From Calamus simplicifolius (lineage: Eukaryota > Streptophyta > Magnoliopsida > Arecales > Arecaceae), in contig UESW01004382.1 in assembly GCA_900491605.1 (NCBI GenBank), forward strand, positions 99,215-163,214: a DNA stretch of 64,000 nucleotides, given 5' to 3'. The translations under genes were made by a program, and so were the position numbers. Position 1 is the stretch's first letter. Each line of letters opens with the position of its first letter. This document shows, piece by piece, positions 1-10,963 of the stretch. The notes beneath the pieces are model-generated. The model saw nothing but the letters and a program-made list of their open reading frames with translations. It was not told the DNA's origin and did no database searches.

Positions 1-514
1 TCGGGCTTGTTGTTGAGAGCCAATGGTGCATCGCTCTGCCAGAGGTACACTAGGCTTTGTGCCTGGCTGGCCCAGGGCTTTTTGCCTGGTTGGCCCAGGG
101 CTTTAGATGCCGAGCTGGCCTCGGGCTTTAGTTGCCGACCGAGGTCGGGCTTGTTGTTGAGAGCCGATGGTACATCGCTCTGCCAGTGGTATACTGGGCT
201 TTGTCCCTGGCTGGCCCAGGGCTTTTTGCCTGGCTGGTCCAGGGCTTTAAGTGTCGAGCTGGCCTCGGGCTTTAGTTGCCGACCGGGATCGGGCTTGTTA
301 TCGAGAGCTGATGGTACATCGCTCTGCCAGTGGTACACTGGGCTTTGTGCCTGGCTGGCCAGGGCTTTAGGTGCCGAGCTAGCCTCAGGCTTCAGTTGCC
401 GACCGGGGTCGGGCTTGTTGTTGAGAGCCGATGGTACATCGCTCTACCAGTGGCACACTGGGCTTTGTGCCTGGCTAGCCCAGGGCTTTTTGCCTGGCTG
501 GCTCAGGGCTTTTT
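1..514. repeat. 144-bp minisatellite array, left part
   Basis: This is a tandem array of a GC-rich unit. Unit starts (motif GAGAGCCGATGG or a close variant) lie at 15, 159, 303 and 423, giving steps of 144, 144 and 120 bp. The 120-bp unit lacks one copy of an internal 23-bp sub-repeat built on GCCTGGCTGGCCCAGGGC. The array is cut at about 514, where sequence resembling the start of a SIRE-type LTR begins. It is the same family and orientation as the array at 13,379-17,548. Long open frames cross it only because 144 and 120 are multiples of three and the unit is poor in stops. I do not regard them as genes. Confidence 0.93.
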
Positions 515-2119
515 GCCCAATTATTGATTTTGATGATTAACAAAAGCCATGAGTATATTCACATTGTTTTTGACAAATTTATGGAGTGTTTAAGGTATTA
601 AGAAAGTTTAACAATTCAAATATCACTCAAAATTGATTTTAAGATGAGTTTCAAATTGTAATTTTCAAAAGTTCGGACCTTGGAGTCGACACCTATAAGT
701 CAGGAGTCGACACATGGGCGTATCAGAACAGTTCTCAAAATTCGGCACGGTTGGGAGTCGACACCTAGTTGGTCTTGAGCCGACCCCATGGTGGATCAGA
801 TGTTTTCCTGATTTTTGGCACGGTCTGGAGTCGACACCCAGAGTTTTGGAGCCAACTCCAACCTGAGACACCGAAAAGCGTATTCTGTTTCAGTTTCCGG
901 AGTCGACACCTAGATTTCGGGAGCCGACACCTAGATTTCGGGAGCCGACACTTACAGTCTCTGGAGCCGACTCTAACCTGAGAATAGAGAGTGTGTTATT
1001 TTGAGCATTTCTGGAGCCAACACCTTATGGATTCCGGAGTCGACACCCGAAAGCGGCGAGCCGACACTCAACTTTTTCGGAGCCGACTCCTCAACAAACT
1101 TTTACTTTCTATTTTTGGATACCCATCATGGAGCCAACACCTAAAAGTTGGAGCTGACTCCAACCTGTCAGGAACAGACTTTTTATCTGTCAGAATGGAT
1201 TCCAACGGTAAGATTCTTCTCACCTAACCTCTAATGGCTATTTTCTTTGTGTATAGAAGAATCCAAATATCTCCAACGACTAGTTTTCCCATCTAAACCT
1301 GGATTAAGAGATCTATAAAAAGAGAAAAAGAAGAAAAAGAAAAAGAGATGAGAAAACAAAGAGAAATTCGAAAAGATCTTAAGGAAGAAAACACATAGGA
1401 AAAACTCAAAGAGCAAATCCATCAATCTCAAAGAGTCCAAAGGAGAGATCCAAAAGCTTTTCAAGAGAAATCAAGGAGATTTCCACCCCAAGAAGAAAGA
1501 GAGCAAAATCCCCAAATCCTCATCTTCTCATCCGAGCTTGCAGTGAAGAATCTGAGCTGAGGCCCGATTCAATCCATCAAGAGAAAAGAGGAAAAGAAGA
1601 AAAGCACATATTCAACGAGCTTCAATCAGGCTTTTCTAACCTTGTCTATTTAAATTGAATATTTGCTCATTTAAGGAGCTATCTTGTGTTGTAAAACTCC
1701 ATTTTTATTATTGTTTGCTAGTTCAATCAAGGGATTGTATTAGTGGAGGTACTATACCTCGGGACAAGACAGCTTGTGTTTTGGGTTGTGTGCTGGTGAG
1801 CCCGAAAAACCAGCTGGGTTCGTTGTGATCCCGTGAAACAACAAGTTTTGAGTTGTGAGCTTGCAAAACAACTCAGCTGTAATCTAGGAGATTATAGTGT
1901 GGACCCAAGTGACTTGGGAGTGGACGTAGGTGTTGGTTACACCGAACCACTATAAAATCTTGTGTTTGCCGTGTCTTGATTTCTCTCTCTCTCTCTTTAA
2001 CTGCCTGTGCTTTGCTTATTAGTTATTCACTTGCACTTGCACATCTATTAAATTAAAAGTCTTAAATTTTTAAGAACCCAATTCACCCCCCCCCTCTTGG
2101 GTTGCCATCTGGGCCAACA
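515..2119 (+). repeat. 5' LTR of SIRE-type Copia element (5'-truncated)
   Basis: The right end is fixed by the terminal CAACA at 2115-2119, followed after two bases by the primer-binding site. The left end abuts the minisatellite. The first bases, ATTGATTTTGATGAT, match a site about 35 bp inside the complete LTR at 9,111, so the extreme 5' end is missing. The U3 part (about 670-1,200) carries many copies of GGAGTCGACACC and close variants. A TATA box (TATAAAA, 1314-1320) precedes an A/G-rich leader and a U5 that closely matches the central LTR. U3 is clearly different from that of the central LTR. Confidence 0.85.
1314..1320 (+). promoter_or_regulatory. TATA box of the left LTR
   Basis: TATAAAA lies at the U3/R transition, in a position equivalent to TATAAATA at 10,008-10,015 in the central LTR. 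It is the likely start-site element for retrotransposon RNA. Confidence 0.55.
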
Positions 2120-2121
2120 AT

Positions 2122-2133
2122 TGGTATCAGAGC
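2122..2133 (+). other. Primer-binding site (initiator tRNA-Met type)
   Basis: TGGTATCAGAGC begins two bases after the LTR end. This is the standard plant Copia primer-binding site, complementary to the 3' end of initiator methionine tRNA. The same motif follows the central LTR at 10,903-10,914. Confidence 0.93.
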
Positions 2134-2181
2134 AAGTGCTCATTTAGAGTTTGATCTCACGATCAAGAGCTAAAGGTCATT

Positions 2182-3680
2182 ATGGCAACACAAAGTGGTT
2201 CTTTTTGCTGAAGGTCATTCTACGAATAGACCTCCACTTTTTTAATGGCTCAAACTATTCTTATTGGAAAGCTAGAATGAGGATATTCATTCAAGCTTCT
2301 GATTATGAGCTTTGGGGTGTTATATTAAATGGACCTAGTACACCCACACACCTTATTGATGGCACTATTGTTCCAAAGCCCGAAAGGGATTGGAATGATA
2401 ATGATAGGAGAATGGCTCAACTTAATGCCAAGCCATTAATATCTTATATTGTTCCTTAGATTCAAATGAATTCAACCGCATCTCTACTTGTAATTCCGCT
2501 AAAGAAATATGGGATAGGTTGGAAGTTACACATGAAGGAACAAACCAAGTAAAAGAATCAAAGATAAATATTTTGGTTCATAAATATGAATTGTTCACAA
2601 TGGAACAAACTGAAACCATCACATGCATGTTCACTAGATTCACCGATATTGTGAATGGTTTGAAAAGTTTAGGAAAGTTTATACTAATGCTGATCTTGTT
2701 CGCAAAATACTCAGGTCATTGCCAAGATCGTGGGAAGCAAAAGTCACAGCAATCCAAGAAGCCAAAGACCTCAACACTACCCTTAGAGGAGCTTCTAGGA
2801 TCTCTCATGACCCACGAATTGACAATGAGGCAGCATATTGAGGAGGAAACTAAAAAGAAGAAAACTTTGCTCTAAGGCTGCAGAATTGAAGAGAGCAGCA
2901 GTGATGATAGTGATGAAGATATGATGAAACTGCTCTCTTGGCCAAGAAAGTTCAGAAGATTTTGAGAAAAAGAAACCCTTCCAAAAACGAAATTTGGAAA
3001 CAAAATGGAAGGAGAAAAGGAAAAGAAAAGGATAAGGACAAGGACAAAGAGAAAGACCCCTTGATTTATGAGTGTAAGAAACCGGGGCATTATCGATATG
3101 ATTGTCCACAATTGAAAAAGACCTTCAAGAAAAAGAAGAAGGCATATGTTGCAACATGGACTGACAGCAATGAATCTTCTTCCGAAGAAGAACAAAAAGA
3201 GGTTGCAAATATTTGTTTCATGGCCAAACGACGACGAATGACGAGGTAAGTTCCGAAACCTCCGACAATGATTTACATTTGATGAAATGTTTGAAGCTTT
3301 TAATGAACTAATGATAGATTTTAAATTTGAAAAAGAAATTTAAATCTGTGAAAAATGATAATGTTAGTTTAGCTAAAGTAAAAATGAATTAGCTTTAGAA
3401 GTTAAAAATTGAAATAGAAAATGAAGTTTTAAGAAGAAAAAATCAATTTTCTAAAGAAAATGATAGATTAAAGAAAGAAGTTGATAAAATAAAAATAGTT
3501 GAAAATTTACATTAAGTTCAAAAACTTAATGATTAGATAGTCAAAAAGCTGTTTTTGATAAAGCTGGGCTAGGATATAACACTAAGAAAACAGAAATCAC
3601 TAAAGAATATTTTGTAAAAGCCAACCAAGGTAATATAATTTTAAATGTAATGAAAAAGGTCACAAATCCTTTGAATGCAA
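2182..3680 (+). pseudogene. Copia gag, copy 1 (frameshifted)
   Basis: Gag forms the retrotransposon particle and binds its RNA. The start is the ATG at 2182, just after the PBS leader. It encodes MATQSG and then, after an early frame slip, the UBN2-like block with FNGSNYSYWKARMRIFI. A CCHC zinc knuckle lies near 3067-3110, but its first Cys is lost through a short deletion (copy 2 has CYECKKPGH at the same place). A second knuckle near 3640-3675 has also lost its first Cys. Lysine- and glutamate-rich coiled-coil sequence lies between the knuckles. Many indels relative to copy 2 break the frame. Substitutions are few. Confidence 0.85.
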
Positions 3681-3699
3681 AACATTAACAACAATTAAA

Positions 3700-6600
3700 A
3701 TAAAGCTAAGAAAATATGGGTTCCGAAAGGAACAATTTTTGTGCTACTAACCATGAAGGACCCAAGAAAGCTTGGGTACCTAAACATAAGTTTGATGATA
3801 TTGCAGGAATGTCTTGTAGCCAAAAGATCAAACAAGAAGTGGTATCTTGATAGCGGCTGCTCAAGACATATGACGGGTGACAAAGAGGAATTCATCACCC
3901 TAGAAGCAAAAAGGGTGGAGTTGTGACATTTGGCGATAACGGTAAAGGTCAAATCTTGGGCCTTGGTAAAGTTCGCATAACTCCATCCATAACTATTGAA
4001 GATGTACTTTATGTTAATGGTTTGAAGCATAATCTAATTAGCATAAGTCAATTATGTGATAAAAACTTTAATGTTTCTTTAAATCTTCTTTATGCACTGT
4101 AACTAATTCTATTGATGATAGCATTGTTTTTACTGGATATAGATTTGGCAATATATACTTAGTTGACACAGACAAAACTTCTAAGAGTAGTCATTGCCTA
4201 ATTTCTGATAATGCTAACATTAATGATATTAGTTGGTTGTGGCATCGTAGATTAGGTCATGCAAGCACACACCTTATTTCAAAACTAATTAAAATGGATT
4301 TAGTTAAAAGATTTACTAAATTAGATTTTGAAATAATAAAATATGTGATGCATGTCAATTTGGAAAACAAACTAGAAGTTCATTTAAATCTAAAATTGTT
4401 TCAACTTCTAGGGGACTAGAGCTACTTCACATGGACCTATTTGGACCAACTAGAACTACAAGTCTAGGAGGAAAGAAATATGGTCTAGTGATTGTAGATG
4501 ATTACTCTAGATATACTTGGGTAATGTTTTTAGCTCACAAAGATGAGACTTTCTCGATGTTCCTGAAATTTTTCAAGAAAGTCACAAATGAGAAAAACAC
4601 TACTATAGTATCTCTAAGAAGTGATCATGGAACAGAATTTGAAAATCACTTATTTGAAAATTTCTGCACTGAAAATGGAATTAATCATAATTTTCAGCCC
4701 CTAGGACTCCACAACAAAACGGTGTAGTTGAAAGAAAGAACAGAACTTTAGAAGACATGGCCCGTACCATGCTATGTGAAAGCAACTTACCAAAGTATTT
4801 TTGGGCGGAAGCAATTAACACAGCATGTTACATCTTAAATAGAGCTTTAATAAGACCAATATTTAAAGAAAACACCTTATGAATTATGGAATGAAAGAAA
4901 ACCAAATATAAAATACTTTCATGCATTTGGATGTAAATGTTTCATTCATAATAATGGTAAAAACAACTTAGGAAAATTTGATGCTAAATCTGATGAAGGA
5001 ATTTTTCTAGGTTATTCAACAACTAGTAAGGCATATAGAATCTTTAACAAGAAACCTTAGTAGTTGAAGAATCCATTCATGTAGTTTTTGATGAATCTTT
5101 AGCAACTAGATCTGAAAAGATTGATGATGAGGAAGATACAAACATTGAAAAAGATCTTGAAAAACTTAATATTGAAGTATCTTCTGATCATGAACAAGAA
5201 GCTAAAGATAATGATTCACATAAGGATGATGATGTTAATATGATCATAATGATGTAGATCTTCCAAGAGACTGGAGATATGCACATAGTCATCCTAAGGA
5301 ATTGATTATAGGCGATCCATCTCAAGGAATAAGGACTAGATCATACATGAGAAATATTAGTAATCATCTTGCATTTGTTCACAAATTGAACCTAAAACTA
5401 TAGAAGAAGCTGAAAAAGATAATAATTGGATGTTAGCTATGCAAGAAGAACTAAATCAATTTACTAGAAATAATGTTTGGACCTTAGTTGAAAGACCTAA
5501 AAACCATTCAATATAGGAACTAAATGGGTTTTTAGAAATAAGTTAGATGAAAATGGTATAGTATTAGAAACAAAGCTAGATTGGTTGCTAAAGGATATAG
5601 TCAAGAAGAAGGTATTGATTTTGATGAAACCTTTGCACCTGTAGCTAGACTAGAAGCCATTAGACTTTACTTGCATTTGCATGTCATATGAACATTAACC
5701 TATTTCAAATGGATGTAAAAAGCGCATTTTTAAATGGACTTATTAATGAAGAAAGTCTATGTAGAACAACCACCAGGTTTTGAAGATCACGAGTTTTCAA
5801 ATCACGTTTTTAAATTGCACAAAGCTTTATATGGTTTGAAACAAGCACCTAGAGCTTGGTATGATAGGTTAAGCAAATTTCTAATAGAAAATGATTTTAC
5901 AAGAGGAAATGTTGATAAAACCTTGTTTTTAAAAAGAAAAGTAAAGATTTACTAGTAGTACAAATATACGTAGATGACATTATTTTTGGTGCTACTAACG
6001 AATCTCTCTGTCAAGAATTTGCAAAGTTAATGCAGGGAGAATTCGAGATGAGCATGATGGGAGAACTCAACTTCTTCCTTGGACTCCAGATCAAACAATG
6101 CAAGGAGGGATTTTTATCAACCAAACCAAGTACACAAGAGAACTACTCAAAAAGTTTGGTATGGAAACAATGAAACCCCTTGGAACACCAATGAGTCCTT
6201 CATGCAAGCTAGACAAAGACGAAGAAGGTAAGAAGGTTGATCAAAAGTATTATCGAGGTATTATCGGATCCCTTCTCTATTTAACAGCAAGTAGACCTGA
6301 TATAATGTTTGCAGTATGTTTGTGTGCTAGATTTCAAGCTGAACCTAAAGAATCACATTAATAGCTGTTAAAAGAATCTTAAGATATCTAAATGGCACAA
6401 AAATGTAGGTTTATGGTATTCTAGAGACTCCACATTAAACCTAATTGCATATTCAGATTCTGATTATGCCGGATGTAAAATTGATAGAAAAAGCACAAGT
6501 GGTGCATGCCATTTCTTAGGAAGTAACTTAATCACATGGTTTAGCAAAAAGCAAAATTCAGTTGCATTATCAACTACTGAAGCTGAATATGTAGCAGCTG

Positions 6601-6908
6601 GAAGTTGCTGTGCGCAAATCCTATGGATTAAGCGACAACTTGAAGACTATGGTATCAAACTTAATAAGACACCCATAAAATGTGATAATACTAGTGCAAT
6701 CAATTTAAAAAAAATCCAATTCAACACTCAAGAACAAACACATAGAAATTAGATATCATTTTATAAGAGAACATGTAGCTAATGATGAAATTTGTTTAGA
6801 TTATGTAAACACTGAAGAACAATTAGCTGACATCTTAACAAAACCCCTGAAGTAAAGAGATTTGAATATCTTAGAGGAGAATTAGGAATTTGTAATCCTT
6901 TGGAATGA
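3700..6908 (+). pseudogene. Copia pol, copy 1: protease, integrase, RT, RNase H (frameshifted)
   Basis: Recognisable domains in order are: aspartic protease with WYLDSGCSRHMTGD (about 3838-3880); the GAG-pre-integrase zinc block WHRRLGHAS (4238-4270); the integrase core with DLFGPTRT, VDDYSRYTWV and SDHGTEFEN (4430-4650), then QQNGVVERKNRTLEDMAR (about 4710-4760); RT with MDVKSAFLNGL (about 5710), KLHKALYGLKQAPRAWYDRL (5812-5870) and YVDDIIFGATN (about 5969-6000); and RNase H with YSDSDYAGCKIDRKSTSG, LSTTEAEYVAAGS and ADILTKPL (6440-6850). The frame ends with CNPLE and a stop at 6906-6908. At least ten frame breaks make it non-coding as written. Confidence 0.9.
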
Positions 6909-7079
6909 TTTTGAAACTCTTAAGGAAATTTATCTAGAATTCATTTTCAAGATTCTCTCATGATTTTAAGGAAATTTATCTAGACATTTGTGTAATTTGA
7001 TTCATCATACTCAAAGATTTTATCAAAATTTATTGAGTTTATTTCGACTATTTCCTGAAACTCCGTTATTTTTCTCTAA

Positions 7080-7285
7080 AACTGTCTGTGGAGTCGACAC
7101 CTCAATTTGGAGTCGACACCTTGTCTGTGTCGCTCTTTGTCTGGGACCTTAGAGCTGACACTTAAGCGGAGCCGACTCCAATTCGAGCGCTAACTGTGTT
7201 ACTTGGAGTCGACACCCGACTTTGCGGGAGTCGACACCTGGTAGCCCAAATTGATTTTATTAGGGCAGAGTCGACACCTTCTCAT
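7080..7285. repeat. GAGTCGAC-motif cluster between pol and ORF3
   Basis: Five or more copies of GGAGTCGACACC or close variants occur here, near 7090, 7111, 7205, 7228 and 7266. They resemble the cluster in U3 of the left LTR. This non-coding spacer separates the pol stop from the third ORF. Confidence 0.75.
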
Positions 7286-7372
7286 TTCCAAACATTTCCA
7301 AACATTATCCAAAACCTCTCCAAACCTTCCAAAGCCTAAACTCCCTCAAATCAACCATTCCCTAAGATTTCT

Positions 7373-8707
7373 ATGGCACCTAAGCGTAGGGGATCGGTCC
7401 TTGGTGCTCCCGTAACCACCCGGAAGCGACGGTCGCGTCCCATCCGTGAGCCATCCCCAAGCGATGATTCCTCTTCATTCGGATCCCTGCCACTCCTCTC
7501 CTCAGGTAGACCCTTGCATTACATGGAAGGAAAGTGAATTTTGATTTCTTTGAGACCGAGGGCTTTTCTATTGGAAGACAGATTAAAGAGCTGGTTGGGA
7601 AAGGTATGTTCTTTGGATGTTCCCACTTATCTAGCCCTAGTTAAAGAATTTTACTTTAATTTATCTAGAGGAGATGGTGGGATAATCAGTTCTGTAAGAG
7701 GGAAGAGAGTTTATCTTACATTTCAAAGTTTAGGAAATCTTTTGAGCATCCCTGTCACTGGGCTTGTACTGAATTCACAGTGAAAGATCTGATGCATTAT
7801 CAAGATGTTAGGTAGAGAAGTTTGAATTTGAAGAAGTTCTTGCTAATCAGTTTCCCTTGGAGCTTAGATTATTACACAACATATGCAGTAGGATCTTATT
7901 CCCCAAGACTGGTCATTTTGAGTATGTCTCAGAATGAGACATTTGGTTATGGACAGTGTCTTGACGGGTCAGCCATTAATCTTGCTGGGATGATGATGGT
8001 ATATGGCTGAGGCCGGGAAAAGGAAATCTTCTTTGCCTTATGGGATGATTTTAACTATGATTTTTAGAAGCCAAGTATTGTGATTTCTGACAATGAGCCA
8101 TCAAAGAACCTTAGACACATAGATTATTATAGCTTGGCTACTATGCACAGGATGGGGTTCGTAAAAGTGAATGGTCAATGGGAGAAGAAAAGGTCATATG
8201 GATGAGAGAGCCGTTGAGATTAGGACTTCTGCACCATCTGAGGTTTGGTCCATCAGTGAGGCATCCTTCACCAGAGCCTAACAGATCTTCATCACCTCCA
8301 GCTCCTGCTCCAGCTCTTGTACCGACACCTATGGCTGCTTCAATTCATCTTCTGGTTTTTCTGATCAATTAGAGCAATTGAAGACTTTTGGTGAACATGA
8401 AGAGAAGATGAATAATAGTTTTGAAAGTAGACTTTTGAGTTTAAAAGAATCTTTAAGAAGACGTGAACCAAATTGGATCCTCTCTTGAACTTCTTCTGAA
8501 GCCCTAAAATGTGATTTAATGAATATTTTTGAAAGATCAAGGACATTGTGGTGATTCTGACACTATTCTAGAAGCAATAGAGCTACAAGAGAATAAAATC
8601 AATGCGGCTGACTTGGTTCAAAGAAGCTTAAATGATTTTGAAGATTCAAAAAAGGAATGGAAAAGATCTTAGAAGGACTGAAGAAACGCTTCAGTTTTGG
8701 ATTTTAA
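7373..8707 (+). pseudogene. Third ORF of the SIRE-type element (plant transposon protein-like), broken
   Basis: The ATG at 7373 opens a basic, serine-rich start (MAPKRRGSV, then RKRRSRPIREPSP). After a frame slip near 7535 come FDFFETEGFSIGRQIKELVG and then LVKEFYFNLSRGDGG and RGKRVYLTFQSLGNLLSIPV. These resemble the domain labelled putative plant transposon protein that often follows pol in plant LTR elements. A proline/serine stretch (8255-8335) and a heptad-like acidic-basic tail follow. The last readable stop is near 8705. SIRE elements carry an additional, sometimes called envelope-like, ORF here. I see no convincing signal peptide or membrane segment, so that label is not supported for this copy. 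Confidence 0.65.
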
Positions 8708-8906
8708 AGTTTTAGTTTGCTTTATACTTTTGTAATAGAATATTTTGATGTAATGTTTTGATAGAATGTTTTGATGTAATGAAACTTATGTAGTGAAATC
8801 TTTTGATGCAATAAAATTTCTTTGAATTAATATTATCTTATTCAATGAGTTAACTTTGGTTGAATGTTAATAAATTGTATCTTATCTTAACCTTTTTGTT
8901 GATAAC

Positions 8907-8920
8907 AAAAAAGGGGGAGA
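8907..8920 (+). other. Upstream polypurine tract
   Basis: AAAAAAGGGGGAGA resembles the PPT that abuts the LTR at 9,097. Duplicate PPT-like tracts upstream of the 3' LTR are known in SIRE-lineage elements. Its use as a second plus-strand primer is an inference. Confidence 0.6.
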
Positions 8921-9096
8921 GATTATTATAGCATTTTGATGATTAAGTTAATTATTATGAATTGGGAGAGAAATAAACAATGGGTTTTATTTTGAGTTTC
9001 ATAGGGGGAGCTACCTCATTGAGGGGGAGCTTTAACTATGAAAAATCGTAAAATCTTTAATTAATCATGCATATACTCAATGTTTTTGTCATCATC

Positions 9097-9110
9097 AAAA
9101 AGGGGGAGAT
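9097..9110 (+). other. Polypurine tract
   Basis: AAAAAGGGGGAGAT lies directly before TGTTGAG, the first bases of the central LTR. It is the plus-strand DNA primer site of the Copia element. Confidence 0.85.
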
Positions 9111-10900
9111 TGTTGAGAAATTATTGAAACATAATTGCCCAACAACTTATTGATTTTGATGATTTCCAAAAGACATTGCTTTACTTTCTAAAAGGCTATG
9201 AAATGATTAAGTTAACTCAATGAATTCAATTTCAAATTGGAAAACTTGAACTATTAAAAAACTAATGAGTTTCTTGAATGAATCGTTTCAGTGAGCTATA
9301 CTTATGAACTTCCAAAAGACATTGCTTTACTTTCTAAAAGGCTATGAACATGTAAGTCAATCAATGAATTATTCATGAGCAATTTCAAATTGGAAACTAT
9401 GAACTATTAAAAATATAATGAGTTTCTTGAATCAATTGAATATATGTTTCAGTGAGCTATACTTATGAATTCAAAAATGATTTTATATATCAATCTTTTA
9501 AAGATCAATGACTTAATGAGAATGCTTTGAAATTGAGCTTTACTGTTAAAACAACATTATCTAAGTCAAATTTATATTTCAAAGTTGGTTGGGATGATTT
9601 TCAAAGCAAATCAGAATGTTTTCTGATTTTTGTATCAGTCCCGAGCCGACTCGAGAGTTTCCGAGTCGACTCCTGAACTTTCTCGAGCCGACTCGTGACT
9701 GAGCGAGCCGACTCGACTCAGACGGCAGAAAGACTCATTTTTGAGTGCTTCTCGAGTCGACTCCCAGCTTTTCGCGAGTCGACTCCTGAAAGTCAAGAGT
9801 CGACTCCCAGATTTTCACGAGTCGACCCCTGAAAACTCATTTTTTGGTGCGTTCTGGATTCGATTGCTCGAGCCGACTCGCACAGTCCCGAGCCGACTCC
9901 CCGAATTCTGGGCGGAAATTTTTTGAGTTGACACATCAGCTCCAACGGATATATTTTTGAATAACGGTATTTTTCTTTGTTTCTAACGGCTATATTGTTT
10001 CAGAATCTATAAATAGAGGAGCCATTCAACAAAGAAAGAAGAGAGAGATATATATTGAGAATCATTCAGTAAGAAATTCAAAAGAGGGAAAAACAGAGTG
10101 TTATTAGAAAAATCGTTTGATTTAAGAAGAAAGATTCAAAAGGAGTGAAATCCAAGAGTGAGATTCGTGCACTCCAGAGCTACCTTCTACAAAAGATTCA
10201 AGAGGAGATCCCAACACTTTCAAGAGCAAATCAAAGATCTTCCACATTCAAAGAAAAGGGAGAAAAAGCTTCAACCCAACTCCAAAGCTCAAATCTGTGG
10301 AGAATCGGTGCCGAGGCCTGATTCAACATCAAGAGGAGTTGAAGGAAGGAATCCAAAGAAGCCAAGCCAGCTCTCAAGCTTTATATATCAGGCTTTTCTA
10401 AACTCAATTTTTATTTTGAAATATCTGCTCAAAAAGGAGCTGCTTGTAATTAAACTCATTTTATTTGTTTGATCTAGTTTAATCTGAGGGATTAAACTAG
10501 AGGAGGTTGTTAAACCTCGGTACAAGCTAGGTTTAGCTTGTGTTTGGGTTTGGTGCCGGTGAGCCCGTGTAAAATCGGCTGGGTTCGTTGTGATCCCGGA
10601 AAAACAACAAGTTTGAGTTGTGAACTTGGAAAACAACTCGGCTGTAATCTAGAGAGATTATAGTGTGGACCCAAGTGAGTCTTGGGAGTGGACGTAGGTG
10701 TTGGTTGCACCGAACCACTATAAAAATATCTTGTGTTTGCCGTGTCTAATTGTCTCTTCTCTATCTCTCATACTTGTGTTTGTGCTTTGCTTATTAGTTA
10801 ATCCTTTCACTTGCACATCTCATTTAAATTGCTTAAAAGTCTTAAATTTTTTAAGAACCCAATTCACCCCCCCCCTCTTGGGTTGCCATCTGGGCCAACA
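9111..10900 (+). repeat. Central complete LTR, shared by two Copia copies
   Basis: It runs from TGTTGAGAAATT (9111) to GGCCAACA (10,900), 1,790 bp. It holds a roughly 143-bp internal tandem duplication (about 9,164-9,308 and 9,309-9,475), a cluster of GAGTCGACTC and GAGCCGACTC motifs (about 9,645-9,900), a TATA box (TATAAATA, 10,008-10,015) and a U5 almost identical to that of the left LTR. It ends one internal region (copy 1) and starts another (copy 2). Confidence 0.88.
10008..10015 (+). promoter_or_regulatory. TATA box of the central LTR
   Basis: TATAAATA sits in the U3/R region, ahead of the A/G-rich leader. Its place within the LTR and its sequence fit a Pol II core promoter. Confidence 0.6.
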
Positions 10901-10902
10901 AT

Positions 10903-10914
10903 TGGTATCAGAGC
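10903..10914 (+). other. Primer-binding site of Copia copy 2
   Basis: TGGTATCAGAGC lies two bases after the central LTR, as in copy 1. Confidence 0.93.
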
Positions 10915-10963
10915 ATAGTGCTCATTTAGAGTTTGATCTCACGATCAAGAGCTAAAGGTCATT

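Larger units (their letters stand above)
515..10900 (+). mobile_element. SIRE/Maximus-type Copia LTR retrotransposon, copy 1
   Basis: Order from left to right: truncated LTR, PBS, gag, protease, integrase, reverse transcriptase, RNase H, a third ORF, two polypurine tracts and a complete LTR (9,111-10,900). Integrase before RT defines Copia. The extra ORF between RNase H and the 3' LTR, the very long LTRs, and polypurine tracts of the type AAAAAGGGGGAGA point to the SIRE/Maximus lineage. All reading frames are broken by small indels. The right LTR also serves as the left LTR of a second, incomplete copy. The two LTRs differ strongly in U3, so this is not a simple fresh insertion with identical LTRs. 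Confidence 0.88.

Noticed and set aside
7..540. 177-codon open frame in the left minisatellite array, and similar long frames on both strands at 13,379-17,548
   Set aside because: The repeat period is a multiple of three and poor in stops. Translation is the same 48-residue unit over and over, it is open on both strands, and no family resemblance exists.
7373..8707. Retroviral-type envelope gene in the Copia element
   Set aside because: The position fits the so-called envelope-like ORF of SIRE elements, but no signal peptide, membrane anchor or cleavage motif is visible; the sequence resembles the plant transposon protein domain instead.
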